DNA of 36,570 nt, from the NCBI RefSeq assembly GCF_001434275.1, contig NZ_AZEZ01000093.1:1-36570 (forward strand), in the 5' to 3' direction. A program made the translations under genes and the position numbers. The notes under the pieces were generated by a model. It did no database searches, had not been told where the DNA came from, and saw nothing but the letters and a program-made list of their open reading frames with translations. Origin of the DNA: Companilactobacillus mindensis DSM 14500 (GTDB taxonomy: Bacteria > Bacillota > Bacilli > Lactobacillales > Lactobacillaceae). Numbering within the stretch: position 1 is the stretch's first letter; each line of letters begins with the position of its first letter. Shown piece by piece: positions 7,043 through 15,825 of this stretch.

Positions 7043-7744
7043 ATGCGTAAATTATATTGTTTATTGATGTTTTTAATTGGTTTGACTATCTTCGGTGGAA
7101 CTACGACCGTGCAAGCAGCTGATAATGATTATGGTATCAAGATCGATGGTAATTTTTCTGATTGGGCTGACAAGAAGAAGACCGATATTCAATCGAATGA
7201 TGACAGATACAACATCAAGCATGAAGCATTGTTAGCAGATGGTAAGAATATTTATTTTTATCTGAATATGTCTCCTAATCATGGTAATGGTTACAAAAAT
7301 TTACAACCTGCTGGCTATGAACTGAGAGTTGGTGACAAACTATTTTGGCTAACCATTCAAGATCCCTATAATTTGCAGATAAATGAAAAACGGGCTGTGA
7401 AAATTTGGGCCTATGAACAAGATAATACGGGCGGCGGAGTCAACGAGATTTTGCCAAACGCCAAAGCTTATATTTCTAGAGTCAGAAATAATGACGATCC
7501 TACCATTAATAATGGAAGTACTGACAAAATGGAATTTGAGATTCCTTTCTCTGACTTAAAAGCTGTCAGTACAACTAGTCAAAAGGTAACTATGCACAAT
7601 GGTAATTTGGGTAATCAAACTTTGACTACTGAAGGTGGCAGTACCGGACCGGTTATTTTAGCAATTAGTGGTTTAGCGATTGCAATGTTTGGAATCATTA
7701 AAATACCAAAGATAAGTGAATTGAGGAAATCTCTACATGAATAG
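7043..7744 (+). CDS. Firmicu-CTERM sorting-domain protein 2 (predicted XrtG substrate)
   Basis: Paralogue of the preceding protein, 233 residues. It has a signal peptide ending near TTTVQAADND, then YGIKIDGNFSDWADKKK, a beta-rich domain and EFEIPFSDLKA shared with protein 1. The C-terminal signal is LGNQTLTTEGGSTGP (GGSTGP at 198-203) followed by one transmembrane helix. Unlike protein 1 the tail after the helix is longer (KIPKISELRKSLHE), because the reading frame runs 8 bp into xrtG. The overlap implies translational coupling of substrate and processing enzyme. GGGGGGA before ATG 7043 is the ribosome site. Confidence 0.8.
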   Translation: MRKLYCLLMFLIGLTIFGGTTTVQAADNDYGIKIDGNFSDWADKKKTDIQSNDDRYNIKHEALLADGKNIYFYLNMSPNHGNGYKNLQPAGYELRVGDKLFWLTIQDPYNLQINEKRAVKIWAYEQDNTGGGVNEILPNAKAYISRVRNNDDPTINNGSTDKMEFEIPFSDLKAVSTTSQKVTMHNGNLGNQTLTTEGGSTGPVILAISGLAIAMFGIIKIPKISELRKSLHE

Positions 7745-8333
7745 CTACTTACTTTTGGGCATTATCATTTGGATATATATGCTGTCAGTCTTAAAAAGAG
7801 CAAAACTGACAGCATTTTCTTTTATCGTCGGTAGTGTCGGAATGTTTTTTATTTTAATGGCTGTCAGTACGCCGTATTGGATCTGGTTTTTTACGCACGC
7901 CGTGATCAATGGGGTCTCCCTTTTGAGTGGAGTGACACACATGGCAACGACCTATGCAAAGTATGGTTTGGTATACATCAATAATAATTTGAATCCGGTC
8001 ATGATGACGATTGACTATGAATGTTCAGGAATTATTGAAACGACCGCCTTTGCTAGTTTGTTAGCATTTTATCCGATGTATTCTCGTAAGGAAAAAGTCT
8101 TCTATTTGATTTTAGGATTGTTGTGGATCTATTTATCAAATGTGATCCGACTAATGATCGTTATCATAATGGTGCATGTCGGTGGGGCTTCAATGTTTTA
8201 CTTGGCTCATACGATTATTGGCCGCATCGTGTTCTACATCTTAGTTATTGCGCTATATTACAACGTCTTTACTTATTCTCGATTGTCTCGAGGAATGTAT
8301 AAAAACTTTAAGGAAAGGGTAAAACGGGCATGA
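7737..8333 (+). CDS. xrtG: Exosortase family protein XrtG
   Basis: Integral membrane cysteine transpeptidase-like enzyme of 198 residues with about six hydrophobic segments. The catalytic triad expected for exosortases is visible: C96 in DYECSGIIE, R138 in SNVIRLM and H158 in YLAHTIIGR. It matches the XrtG type found in Gram-positive bacteria together with a glycosyltransferase, a PTPS-like protein and an integral membrane protein, all of which follow here in that order. Its likely substrates are the two Firmicu-CTERM proteins just upstream. The start ATG 7737 lies behind GAGG inside the preceding gene, and the stop overlaps the next ATG (ATGA). The reading frame appears intact, unlike two of its partners. 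Confidence 0.88.
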   Translation: MNSYLLLGIIIWIYMLSVLKRAKLTAFSFIVGSVGMFFILMAVSTPYWIWFFTHAVINGVSLLSGVTHMATTYAKYGLVYINNNLNPVMMTIDYECSGIIETTAFASLLAFYPMYSRKEKVFYLILGLLWIYLSNVIRLMIVIIMVHVGGASMFYLAHTIIGRIVFYILVIALYYNVFTYSRLSRGMYKNFKERVKRA

Positions 8334-9667
8334 AATATTTTTGGTATTTGACTGTTCGGCAAATGGGCTTCTGGTTAACGTGGATCTTAATTCCAATTGT
8401 CGTTGAAATAATCCCAGCGTTTGTTTCAGCGTTTATTTTGATGCTCAGAAATCGACATCCAGAAGTCGAAAAAATACCAATGAAATTACCGTTTATTACC
8501 GTGATCGTCCCCGTTTATAATTCGGAGAAGACACTTTATAACTGCGTAAAGTCGATCAAAGATTCCAATTATCCGAGCAATTTGATCCAAGTTATTATTT
8601 CTGATAATCAGAGTACTGATAATAGTTTTGGCGAATTTGCCCGAGCTCAGACGGACTTTGGTCTCAACATGCAGTTGATGCGGACGAAAAAGGGGAAAGC
8701 TAATGCTTTGAATGCCGCTATCTATCAGTCGATTGGAACTTATATTATTAATATCGACAGTGACGGAACGTTGCAGCAAGATGCTTTGATGAATATGGTT
8801 TTGAAATTCGAAAATCACCTCGATATTTCCGCAATGACCGGTACGATCTTGCTTCGAAAAGATATGATCAAGCGAACTAAAAAGCCAATGTTAAAATTGT
8901 TGCGTCAAAATGAATACTTTGAGTATGCTCAAGCTTTTTTGTCCGGAAGAGTGATCGAGTCTTATAATGATCAAATCTTTACTATGTCGGGAGCTTTCTC
9001 AGCTTTTCGCAAATCTACTTTGATGAAGACGTTCATGTACGACACTCAGACATTGGGTGAAGATACCGAAATGACTTTTCAGATCAGAGACCGTTTGAAG
9101 CAAAAAGTCTTGATCTGCAGCGACGCTATTTTTTACATTGATCCCATCAGCAATCTGGATGAATTGTATCGTCAGAGACAACGTTGGTAACGTGGGGAGT
9201 TGGAAGTTGCTCAAGAGTATATGCGCAATAGTTCGAGTATCAAAGATTTCTTCAGTAACTTTTTAGTCAGACGAATGATGATCGACCACACGTTTATTTT
9301 TCCAAAGATGATTTGGCTGTTCGCCAGTTTCGTCTTGCTGTTTCTACGTTATTCGCCAGTTATTTTAGGATTATCGTATGTCATTATTTATTTTCTCTAC
9401 ATTTCCGTTTCGGCGGTCAATTTCTTGTGCGTCAGAATGTTGCTGGATAAGTTCGAGAATGAAGGACGTTTCTATGCAAAAATGGGTTGGGTGGCTTTTA
9501 CATTGCCAATGTACAACTTCATTTGTTCATGGTTCCGTCTGATCGGTTCGATCAATATTTCTAATGCTGACAAACAGTGGAACTCTTTGAGTTTCAAGAA
9601 GGAATCGGAAAACGCCCAAGAAATCGTTCGCAGAGATATTCATAATTTAAAAGGAGAAAAGCATTAA
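8330..9667 (+). pseudogene. XrtG-associated glycosyltransferase, family 2, with in-frame stop
   Basis: Membrane-bound family-2 glycosyltransferase of the exosortase G-associated type, split by a nonsense codon. The first part (286 residues) has an N-terminal membrane segment, TVIVPVYNSEKTL, the DSD donor site in NIDSDG, the acceptor region GEDTEM and the QRQRW (QxxRW) motif. TAA at 9188-9190 follows directly. The same frame then continues without loss as RGELEVAQEYM and two more membrane helices to 9667. The original codon was most likely CAA (Gln), giving 445 residues, a normal family length. Restart at TTG 9200 would yield only the membrane part. The chain up to the stop keeps all catalytic motifs, so residual activity is conceivable. 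A sequencing error cannot be excluded. Confidence 0.85.
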
Positions 9668-10071
9668 ATCCAGAAAATTTTCAACCTACTTATCGCACTT
9701 ATAATACTTACAAATTAACTTCATATATTAATGCCAGTCACGCTGTCCGTTGGGAAGGTGGTATCGGTAAGGAACATATGCATACGTGGGCCGTTATTTG
9801 TGAGATCCACGTCAACAATGACTGCATGGTGCCATTCAACGCTATTGAAGCTGAATTGAAGGAAGTTTCCGCTCGAGTTTCTGGCAAGTTTTTGAATGAA
9901 GTACCGCCATTTGACCGGATAAATCCAACTTTGGAAAATTTGACGACTTATTTCTTTGAAGTCATTTCCAATATTTTACGCAAGAGCAATGCTGTTTTGA
10001 CACGTTTGGAAATCGGTGAATCGCCAACTAGATTTTACTGTATGACCTTGGATCAGTGGAGCGGCCAATGA
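9664..10071 (+). pseudogene. XrtG-associated 6-pyruvoyl-tetrahydropterin synthase-like protein lacking a standard start codon
   Basis: Soluble PTPS-fold protein of the family that accompanies exosortase G. The conserved frame begins right after AAGGAG (9652-9657) with codon TTA 9664 and reads NPENFQPTYRTYNTYKL, then SYINASHAVRWEGG and EHMHTWAV. The histidines H26, H38 and H40 (counted from 9664) match the zinc triad of PTPS. No ATG, GTG or TTG exists in this frame between the ribosome site and ATG 9778, and starting there would remove H26 and H38. The simplest reading is a lost start (for example TTG to TTA, or a small deletion of an ATG). If the gene is still expressed it needs a non-canonical start. 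The stop overlaps the next gene's ATG. Confidence 0.7.
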
Positions 10072-11612
10072 GAGAGAAACTTTTTACGATCGGCAGCCGG
10101 ATAGTAAAGTATTTGTTCTACTTCTTGTTTCTATTGACGTTTTACTATGCCATCACGTCGCCTAATCTGATTCTTGGCGATAATAGTGTCACCGGAGCTG
10201 GAACGACGATGTATACGACCGTATTTATCATTACTGCAGTGGTGATTTTTATCTGTTTTTTCACTTACGAGTCGTTTATGGATTTTTTGAAATTCATCTT
10301 TATCGATAATCGTCTGAAAACTTCATTGATCATTTTTGGCTTGACGATTATTTGGCAGCTGATCTTTATGTTGAACGTCCATCCAGCGATTGGTTTCGAT
10401 GCTGGAGCGTTGCATCAGGCGTTATTCGATCCTAACAATGCCGAAATGCGGGGCTACTATTCATTGAACCCCAACAATACGCCGGTGATGTTGTTGCAAC
10501 ACCAATTAGCCTTGCTGTTCCATACTCGCTCGTGGCTGTTCTTTGATTTTGTGTCGTTGTTCTTAGTCGATATTTCAGCAATTTTTAATTTTCTCAGTGT
10601 AAAGTTCATCGACGTCGAAAAAGTTCCTTTGGCGATTTATTTGCATAGTTTGTGGTTGATGGTCTTTCCGATGATCATCGTGCCATATACTGACACTTGG
10701 GTTTTGCCATTCGTATCGCTCTACATTCTGTTTTATATCATGTTGCGTTACGGCAAATTTTCTTGGAAGCTCAAGATTCCGGTGGCTGCCTTGATGGGGA
10801 TGACCGTGATTTTTGCGTACTTTATCAAACCTTCAGCCATTGTTGGATTTATTGCCATTGCCTTGATCGAAGTCTTGTATATCTTTAAAGGTAAGTGGCA
10901 GCCTGACAAAGCTATCAATGAATTTATCTTTTTGTTGATCGTAATTATCGGCATGGTGCCGACGTATATGATTACCAACCACGCTATCGAGCACGAGAAA
11001 TACATTCAAGTAAATACCTCGCGTTCGATTCCACCAATTCACTTTATCAGTATGGGTGTTTCCGGTGAAGGTGGCTACAACGCAAACGATGCTTTAATGA
11101 TGGCCAAGTTGCCTAATCGAAAGGCCCAAGTAGCTTATTCAAAGAAAAAATTGAAGCAACGAATCAAGAAAATGGGACCAGTCGGTTATGTTAAATTTCT
11201 CTTTATGAAACATCGCAACAATAGTGCTGACGGAACCTTTGCTTGGGTCAAAGAAGGACACTTCTTGCGGGGCAATACTAATCCATCCTCGAAGGGTTTT
11301 CGGGGGCAGTTGCGTAATTTCGTTTACTTATATGGAAAGTACTTAGGCGATTTTCGCTATATTGCTCAAGTTTGGTGGGTCTTTTTCTTGGCTGTGATTG
11401 CTTTTAATTGGCATGACAATCGCAAAATTGTCCAAACATTACGACTGGCCATCATTGGTGGATTCATGTTCCTGTTGATCTTTGAAGGTGGGCGTAGCCG
11501 TTATTTGATTCAATTTTTACCAGCTATGTTGATTTTGGCTTCACTATCGATTGAAAATTCATGGAATTGGTTCAAGGGGTTATTCGCTTGGGTCGATACT
11601 GATAAAAAATAA
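10068..11612 (+). CDS. XrtG-associated polytopic membrane protein, GT-C-like
   Basis: Integral membrane protein of 514 residues with about a dozen hydrophobic helices. It matches the conserved membrane family that clusters with exosortase G systems and has the look of a GT-C (mannosyltransferase-like) enzyme. An acidic motif follows the second helix pair (HPAIGFDAGALHQALFD), and a long soluble loop lies at about 310-400 (SMGVSGEGGYNANDALM). GTG 10056 is in frame, but GGAG at 10057-10060 points to ATG 10068, which overlaps the TGA of the PTPS-like gene. With the glycosyltransferase it may build a lipid-linked sugar used on the Firmicu-CTERM proteins; that role is inference. The frame appears undamaged. 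A structured repeat follows 15 bp after the stop. Confidence 0.7.
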   Translation: MREKLFTIGSRIVKYLFYFLFLLTFYYAITSPNLILGDNSVTGAGTTMYTTVFIITAVVIFICFFTYESFMDFLKFIFIDNRLKTSLIIFGLTIIWQLIFMLNVHPAIGFDAGALHQALFDPNNAEMRGYYSLNPNNTPVMLLQHQLALLFHTRSWLFFDFVSLFLVDISAIFNFLSVKFIDVEKVPLAIYLHSLWLMVFPMIIVPYTDTWVLPFVSLYILFYIMLRYGKFSWKLKIPVAALMGMTVIFAYFIKPSAIVGFIAIALIEVLYIFKGKWQPDKAINEFIFLLIVIIGMVPTYMITNHAIEHEKYIQVNTSRSIPPIHFISMGVSGEGGYNANDALMMAKLPNRKAQVAYSKKKLKQRIKKMGPVGYVKFLFMKHRNNSADGTFAWVKEGHFLRGNTNPSSKGFRGQLRNFVYLYGKYLGDFRYIAQVWWVFFLAVIAFNWHDNRKIVQTLRLAIIGGFMFLLIFEGGRSRYLIQFLPAMLILASLSIENSWNWFKGLFAWVDTDKK

Positions 11613-11627
11613 AATGTATGTGTAGGT

Positions 11628-11797
11628 GGTTCACTGCCGTCTTCCATGAAGTTCTGGTGGATTGCTGGAACGCTGTGAGAGCAACTTCGAACCAGCTCTA
11701 CGACCTGTTTTGAAGCTTGTCTGTCTCTAAGTTGGCAAGGTACGCCAGCTAAGATACTACCACGGCTGAGCATCCACCAGAACTTCATTCCAGACTA
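11628..11797 (+). repeat. Structured repeat, copy 5
   Basis: Starts GGTTCACTGCCGTC 15 bp after the preceding stop codon and ends TTCCAGACTA. Outer arms are the same as copy 1. The inner stem reads GTCTCT-AAGTTGGC with GCCAGCTAAGATAC, so it tolerates G:U and one mismatch. A bidirectional terminator lies about 90 bp further on, so the element is probably transcribed as 3' UTR. Confidence 0.9.
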
Positions 11798-11890
11798 AAT
11801 CATTCGTTTTACATTAGTAGGACTAAGATCTTAGATTCTAATAATTAGACACTTTATTTAAAATAATACTAAATAGATTATTCAAAATAG

Positions 11891-11938
11891 TTCACAAAAA
11901 TAACGCAGTTTATAAAAAAACTGCGTTATTTTTGTGAA
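11891..11938. terminator. Bidirectional terminator, 21-bp perfect inverted repeat
   Basis: Arms 11891-11911 and 11918-11938 are perfectly complementary over 21 bp around a 6-nt loop. The GC-containing core AACGCAGTTT is followed by ATTTTT on both strands, so it can work both ways. It separates the XrtG operon from the formate/nitrite channel gene. Confidence 0.85.
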
Positions 11939-12033
11939 TACGTGTTATCCGAATGATTATACGATATGTAATTGAAATGTTCGTTAATAGATGATATCTT
12001 GGATGCACTAAATGATGAATAGAGAGATCTAAT

Positions 12034-12792
12034 ATGTTTACTCCGGAAGAAATTCTACAAAAGAGTATTGCGGCAGGGGTCAATAAATTACATAAGACGA
12101 TGATTGCCAAGATGATTTTGGGATTCATCGGTGGAGCGATGATTTCAATTGGTTTTTTGGCTTACGTTCGTGTGACAGCTTCGATTCCGAAAGATTTGGC
12201 CAGTGTCAAAGCATTAGTTGGTGGAGCGGTCTTTCCCATTGGTTTGATTATTATTTTGTTGGCTGGTGGCGAATTGGCAACTGGGAATATGATGGCGGTT
12301 GGGACGTCATTTTTCTCCAAAAAGGCTTCGTTGCTTGATTACTTGAAAAACTTGCTAGTAATTACTTTCTTCAATTTCGTGGGTGCTATTTTCGTAGCTT
12401 ACTTCTTCGGTCATGTGGTCGGTTTGACGCATGCAGCACCTTTCCAACAGGCAGTTATCGCCGTAGCTCAAGCTAAGACTGATGCTAGTTTTGTTTCAGC
12501 TTTTGTCTCCGGTATCGGTTGTAACTGGCTGGTAGGTATCGCGGTTTGGTTAGCTTTTGGGGCCAAGGATGCAGCTGGGAAAATTTTGGGGATTTGGTTT
12601 CCCATCATGATCTTCGTGGCGGTCGGATTCCAACACAGTATCGCCAACTGTTTCATTATTCCTGCAGCTATTTTTGAAGGGGGCAGTACCTGGATGTTGT
12701 TCTTGCAAAACTTCGTACCAGTCTACTTGGGCAACATTGTTGGTGGCATCGTCTTCGTTGCAGGATTTTATTATTTAAGTTATAAAAAATAA
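12034..12792 (+). CDS. Formate/nitrite transporter (FNT) family channel
   Basis: Inner-membrane pentameric channel of the FocA/NirC family, which carries formate, nitrite or related small anions. The protein has 252 residues and six hydrophobic helices. It has an internally repeated pattern with GGAVFPIGLIIILLAGGELATGN, SGIGCNWLVGIA and VAVGFQHSIANCF; the histidine in FQHSIAN matches the central pore histidine of FocA. The start is ATG 12034 after AGAGAGA. It stands alone between a bidirectional terminator and two terminator-like hairpins. In a fermentative lactic acid bacterium formate or lactate-type export is likely, but the substrate is not decided by sequence. Confidence 0.88.
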   Translation: MFTPEEILQKSIAAGVNKLHKTMIAKMILGFIGGAMISIGFLAYVRVTASIPKDLASVKALVGGAVFPIGLIIILLAGGELATGNMMAVGTSFFSKKASLLDYLKNLLVITFFNFVGAIFVAYFFGHVVGLTHAAPFQQAVIAVAQAKTDASFVSAFVSGIGCNWLVGIAVWLAFGAKDAAGKILGIWFPIMIFVAVGFQHSIANCFIIPAAIFEGGSTWMLFLQNFVPVYLGNIVGGIVFVAGFYYLSYKK

Positions 12793-12847
12793 AAGCTTTT
12801 TGTTAGTATAAAATTGCCGATTAGTATAAACTAGATTAACAAGTTAT

Positions 12848-12867
12848 AAGATTGAGGAATCTTTTTT
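12848..12867 (+). terminator. Short hairpin with T-run after the FNT gene
   Basis: AAGATT and AATCTT (6 bp) around GAGG, followed by a T-run. It is weak in length but placed where a terminator would be expected. Confidence 0.5.
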
Positions 12868-12909
12868 GGGGCAACTATGCGACTTTTATTAAAATAAACA
12901 TTAATTTGA

Positions 12910-12935
12910 GGGATGACAATTTGTCGTCCCTTTTA
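12910..12935 (+). terminator. Second terminator-like hairpin before helD
   Basis: GGGATGACA (12910-12918) pairs with TGTCGTCCC (12922-12930) with one U:G pair and a 3-nt loop, followed by TTTTATT. The DNA between it and the FNT gene holds twin copies of TTAGTATAAA but no reading frame. Confidence 0.65.
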
Positions 12936-13026
12936 TTGTTCTAGAGCATAGTAGTGGCTTAGCGTGAATTTTGAAATCTTATATTAATAGTGGTAACATT
13001 ATATAACTTTAATTTAAGAGGTTGTT

Positions 13027-15348
13027 ATGATGACAGATAAATCAAAGGTTAATGAACTAGATGAAAAACAGATTGAACAAGCACATTTAGACGATGTGGT
13101 TGAAAAAATCAAAAAGTCTGAAACCCGACTCCGCGAACACATGGAAGTGGCCGAAGACGATTTGAAAGTTATTAATGATGCTTTTGATGACATTCATTTG
13201 GGAATGGATGGCGACTCGATTTCAATAGATGCCGCACTTTCGATTCATCAACAACAACAAATGTTAGATGAAAGAAATAACAGTTGGCAACAATCACGTC
13301 AACGCTTGGGAATTCTCAAAAAACTCGAAAAGACACCATTCTTCGCACGTTTGGATTTCCAAGAGAAGGGTGAACCAAAACGGGAATCAGTTTATATCGG
13401 TTTGAGTTCATTCACTGATAAAAACGATCACTTCCTAGTTTATGATTGGCGGGCACCGATTTCGTCAATTTATTATGATGGAAAATTAGGCGAAGTTGAA
13501 TATCAGACACCAGATGGCTTGCAGTCAGTTAATTTATTCTTGAAACGCCAATTCTTAGTTGAAAATGGCAAGATCAAGGCTTATTTTGACACTCAAGAGA
13601 CGATTGGCGACCAGATGCTACTGGAAGTACTCGATGGCAAGTCTTCAACGCACATGAAGGGTATCGTTAAGACTATCCAAAGCGAGCAAAACAAGATCAT
13701 TCGTGATACGAAGTCCAAGCTGCTTTTCGTTCAAGGGGCCGCCGGTTCGGGTAAAACATCCGCTATTTTACAAAGAATCGCTTTCTTGCTTTACCGTTAT
13801 CGTGGTACGTTGACATCTAGTCAAGTTGTCATGTTCTCGCCTAACTCATTGTTCAACGACTATATCAAAGATGTTTTGCCGGAAATGGGTGAACAAAATA
13901 TGGTCCAGATGACATACAAACAATTTTTGGCCCGCCGATTGCCTAACTTGAAAGTGGAGAGTCTTTCTGACCAATTTGAAACCGTAGTCGATGCCGACAG
14001 CAAGAATGTCAGCAAGTTCGTCTCCGATGTTGAATTCTTCAAGATTTTGACTAATTACAGCAAGTTGCTCAATCAGAGTGGCGTGTCATTCAAAAACATT
14101 AAATTCCAAGGCAAAGTCTTTATTCCTAAGGAAAAGATCCAAGAAATTTATTACAGTTATGGCTCACAATACAATTTGGGTAACCGACTTGACGCTACCG
14201 TGGACCGCTTGATCAAAATGCTGCACCGTAAGATCGGTGCCGAAATGCGGACTAATTGGGTATCTGAACGAATCGAAAATTTGAGTAAGGAACAGTTGCA
14301 AGCTCTTTATACGACGGCTGATCAAGAGTTCAAAAACGGTGACGAAGAGAAGAAATTCTTAGCTCGTAAAATCGTAACAACAATGTTGCAAGGCGTTCAC
14401 AAAAACATCAAACACGCTCGTTTCTTGAATGTAGCTGCCAATTATTTGAACTTTTTGAAAGCTGTGCCTAAGATCGTCGATTTGAATAAATATGACATAA
14501 CTCCCGAACAGTGGGATCAATATGTTGATAATTTTGTTCAAAACTTCAATCAAAAACAAATTTCGATGAATAATCTCAGCCCTTATCTCTACTTATATGA
14601 TTTGGTAACTGGCAAGCACGGCGAACTCGACATGAAATTCGTCTTCATGGATGAAATTCAAGATTACACACCGTTCCAATTAGCTTATATGAAATACAAG
14701 TTCCCAAGAGCACGTTACACGATGTTGGGCGACTTGAATCAATCGATCTTTACGAAGAACAATAGTCAAACCTTGCTTTCCGAAGCTCAAACGCTCTTTG
14801 ATGCCGACGAGACTAAAGTTGTCCAGTTAGTTCACTCATATCGTTCAACTAAACAGATCACTGAATTTACCAAAGCTATTTTGACGAATGGTCAAAGAAT
14901 CGAGCCGTTCAATCGAATGGGTGATCTGCCAAATCTGTTGATGGCTAAAAATGAAACCGAATCAGTTCAACAAGTTATCAATCAATTGAAGGAAAATGAC
15001 CAGCACAATTACACCACAGCTATCATTGCCAAAACGTTGGAAGATGCAGAACACTTGCACGATCTACTCAAAGCCAACAATGTAGCTTCGACTTTGATTC
15101 GTTCCGAAAACCAACGGTTGGCAGCCGGTACGATCGTCTTGCCATCATTCTTGGCCAAGGGTCTAGAATTTGATGCAGTCATTATGTGGGATGCTTCTAA
15201 AGACAAGTTCGACGAAGATGAACAACAGTTAGTTTATACAATTGCTTCTCGAGCAATGCACAAATTGACAATTACTTCGATCGGCGAATTGTCTCAATTG
15301 TTGCAACGAGTGCCTGAACAATATTACGAAGTTGAACAGGACGTTTAA
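13027..15348 (+). CDS. helD: HelD-like UvrD/Rep-family helicase
   Basis: Cytoplasmic SF1 motor protein of 773 residues. In Gram-positives HelD binds RNA polymerase and recycles stalled complexes with ATP hydrolysis. An N-terminal coiled-coil part (residues about 1-90, rich in E, K and Q) precedes YDWRAPISSIYYDG. Walker A is FVQGAAGSGKTSAILQRIAFLLYR near 235-258. Walker B-like FMDEIQDYTPFQ lies near 540. LVHSYRSTKQITEF and a C-terminal GLEFDAVIMWDAS with VYTIASRAMHKL complete the helicase motifs. The order fits HelD rather than UvrD or PcrA, including the EQNKIIRD lead-in to Walker A. The start is ATG 13027 or the adjacent ATG 13030 after AGAGG. Repeat copy 6 follows 14 bp after the stop. Confidence 0.85.
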   Translation: MMTDKSKVNELDEKQIEQAHLDDVVEKIKKSETRLREHMEVAEDDLKVINDAFDDIHLGMDGDSISIDAALSIHQQQQMLDERNNSWQQSRQRLGILKKLEKTPFFARLDFQEKGEPKRESVYIGLSSFTDKNDHFLVYDWRAPISSIYYDGKLGEVEYQTPDGLQSVNLFLKRQFLVENGKIKAYFDTQETIGDQMLLEVLDGKSSTHMKGIVKTIQSEQNKIIRDTKSKLLFVQGAAGSGKTSAILQRIAFLLYRYRGTLTSSQVVMFSPNSLFNDYIKDVLPEMGEQNMVQMTYKQFLARRLPNLKVESLSDQFETVVDADSKNVSKFVSDVEFFKILTNYSKLLNQSGVSFKNIKFQGKVFIPKEKIQEIYYSYGSQYNLGNRLDATVDRLIKMLHRKIGAEMRTNWVSERIENLSKEQLQALYTTADQEFKNGDEEKKFLARKIVTTMLQGVHKNIKHARFLNVAANYLNFLKAVPKIVDLNKYDITPEQWDQYVDNFVQNFNQKQISMNNLSPYLYLYDLVTGKHGELDMKFVFMDEIQDYTPFQLAYMKYKFPRARYTMLGDLNQSIFTKNNSQTLLSEAQTLFDADETKVVQLVHSYRSTKQITEFTKAILTNGQRIEPFNRMGDLPNLLMAKNETESVQQVINQLKENDQHNYTTAIIAKTLEDAEHLHDLLKANNVASTLIRSENQRLAAGTIVLPSFLAKGLEFDAVIMWDASKDKFDEDEQQLVYTIASRAMHKLTITSIGELSQLLQRVPEQYYEVEQDV

Positions 15349-15362
15349 GCAGCGGTGGCGTT

Positions 15363-15534
15363 GTTCACTGCCGTCTTCCATGAAATTCTGGTGGATTGCT
15401 GGAACGCTGTGAGAGCAACTTCGAACCAATTCTACGAATTGTTTCCAAGCTTGTCTGTCTCTAACCTGGCAAAGAACGCCAGCCAAGAGACTACCACGGC
15501 TGAGCATCCACCAGAATTCCATTCCAGACTAGAG
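15363..15534 (+). repeat. Structured repeat, copy 6
   Basis: Starts GTTCACTGCCGTC 14 bp after the helD stop. The outer stem uses ATTC with GAAT where copy 1 has GTTC with GAAC, and the inner stem uses GTCTCT with AGAGAC. Both are paired changes on the two arms. It lies between the gene and the shared terminator at 15575-15626. Confidence 0.9.
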
Positions 15535-15574
15535 TATTGTTTATTAATAATATGTAATTGATTTTAAAACAAAA

Positions 15575-15626
15575 AAAGTCTATATTGACCGGATTATTAT
15601 TCCAGTTAATATAGACTTTATTTTTT
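15575..15626. terminator. Bidirectional terminator between helD and the minus-strand pair
   Basis: AAAGTCTATATTGACCGG (15575-15592) pairs with CCAGTTAATATAGACTTT (15602-15619) with two mismatched positions near the loop. A T-run follows on the plus strand and an A-run precedes it, so it can stop transcription from both sides. Confidence 0.85.
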
Positions 15627-15653
15627 TCATAATATTCAGTTTAAGTAAAACAT

Positions 15654-15825
15654 TAGTCGGGAGCGAGAGCAATTCGGAGCTCAGCCGCGGTATTTTCTTA
15701 GTTGGTGACTTTTACCAACTTAGAAAACTGCTCGATTTGGAAACAATTTTGAACTTTAAATTGGTTTCAAACGAGTTCGCAGCGTTCCAGCCCCGATATT
15801 GCCGAACGGACGACGGCAGTGAACC
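15654..15825 (-). repeat. Structured repeat, copy 7 (most diverged)
   Basis: On the minus strand it begins GGTTCACTGCCGTC 11 bp after the stop of the 211-residue minus-strand gene, so it has the same orientation to its gene as copies 1, 5 and 6. Conserved blocks GCTGGAACGCTG and GCGGCTGAGC remain. The inner stem is CTAAGTTGGT with ACCAACTAAG and TTTTC with GAAAA, where copy 1 has AGCTGGC with GCCAGCT. The outer stem is different in sequence and still partly paired. Confidence 0.8.

Noticed and set aside
7922-7936. TTGAGTGGAGTGAC in xrtG, like the guaA end
   Set aside because: It is shorter, has a one-base gap relative to the guaA end and lies in an intact gene; most likely chance.
9200-9667. 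Separate gene for a 155-residue membrane protein
   Set aside because: It is in the same frame as the upstream glycosyltransferase and continues its sequence directly after one stop codon, so it is the second half of one gene.
11823-11834. Palindrome CTAAGATCTTAG as an operator
   Set aside because: It lies between the repeat and the terminator, far from any promoter, and may be chance in AT-rich DNA.
5014-15522. Similar minus-strand frames (starting MKFWWMLSRGS) within repeat copies 1, 2, 5 and 6
   Set aside because: They recur only because the repeats are similar. In copies 4 and 7 the frame is broken, and base changes keep the stems paired rather than the protein intact.
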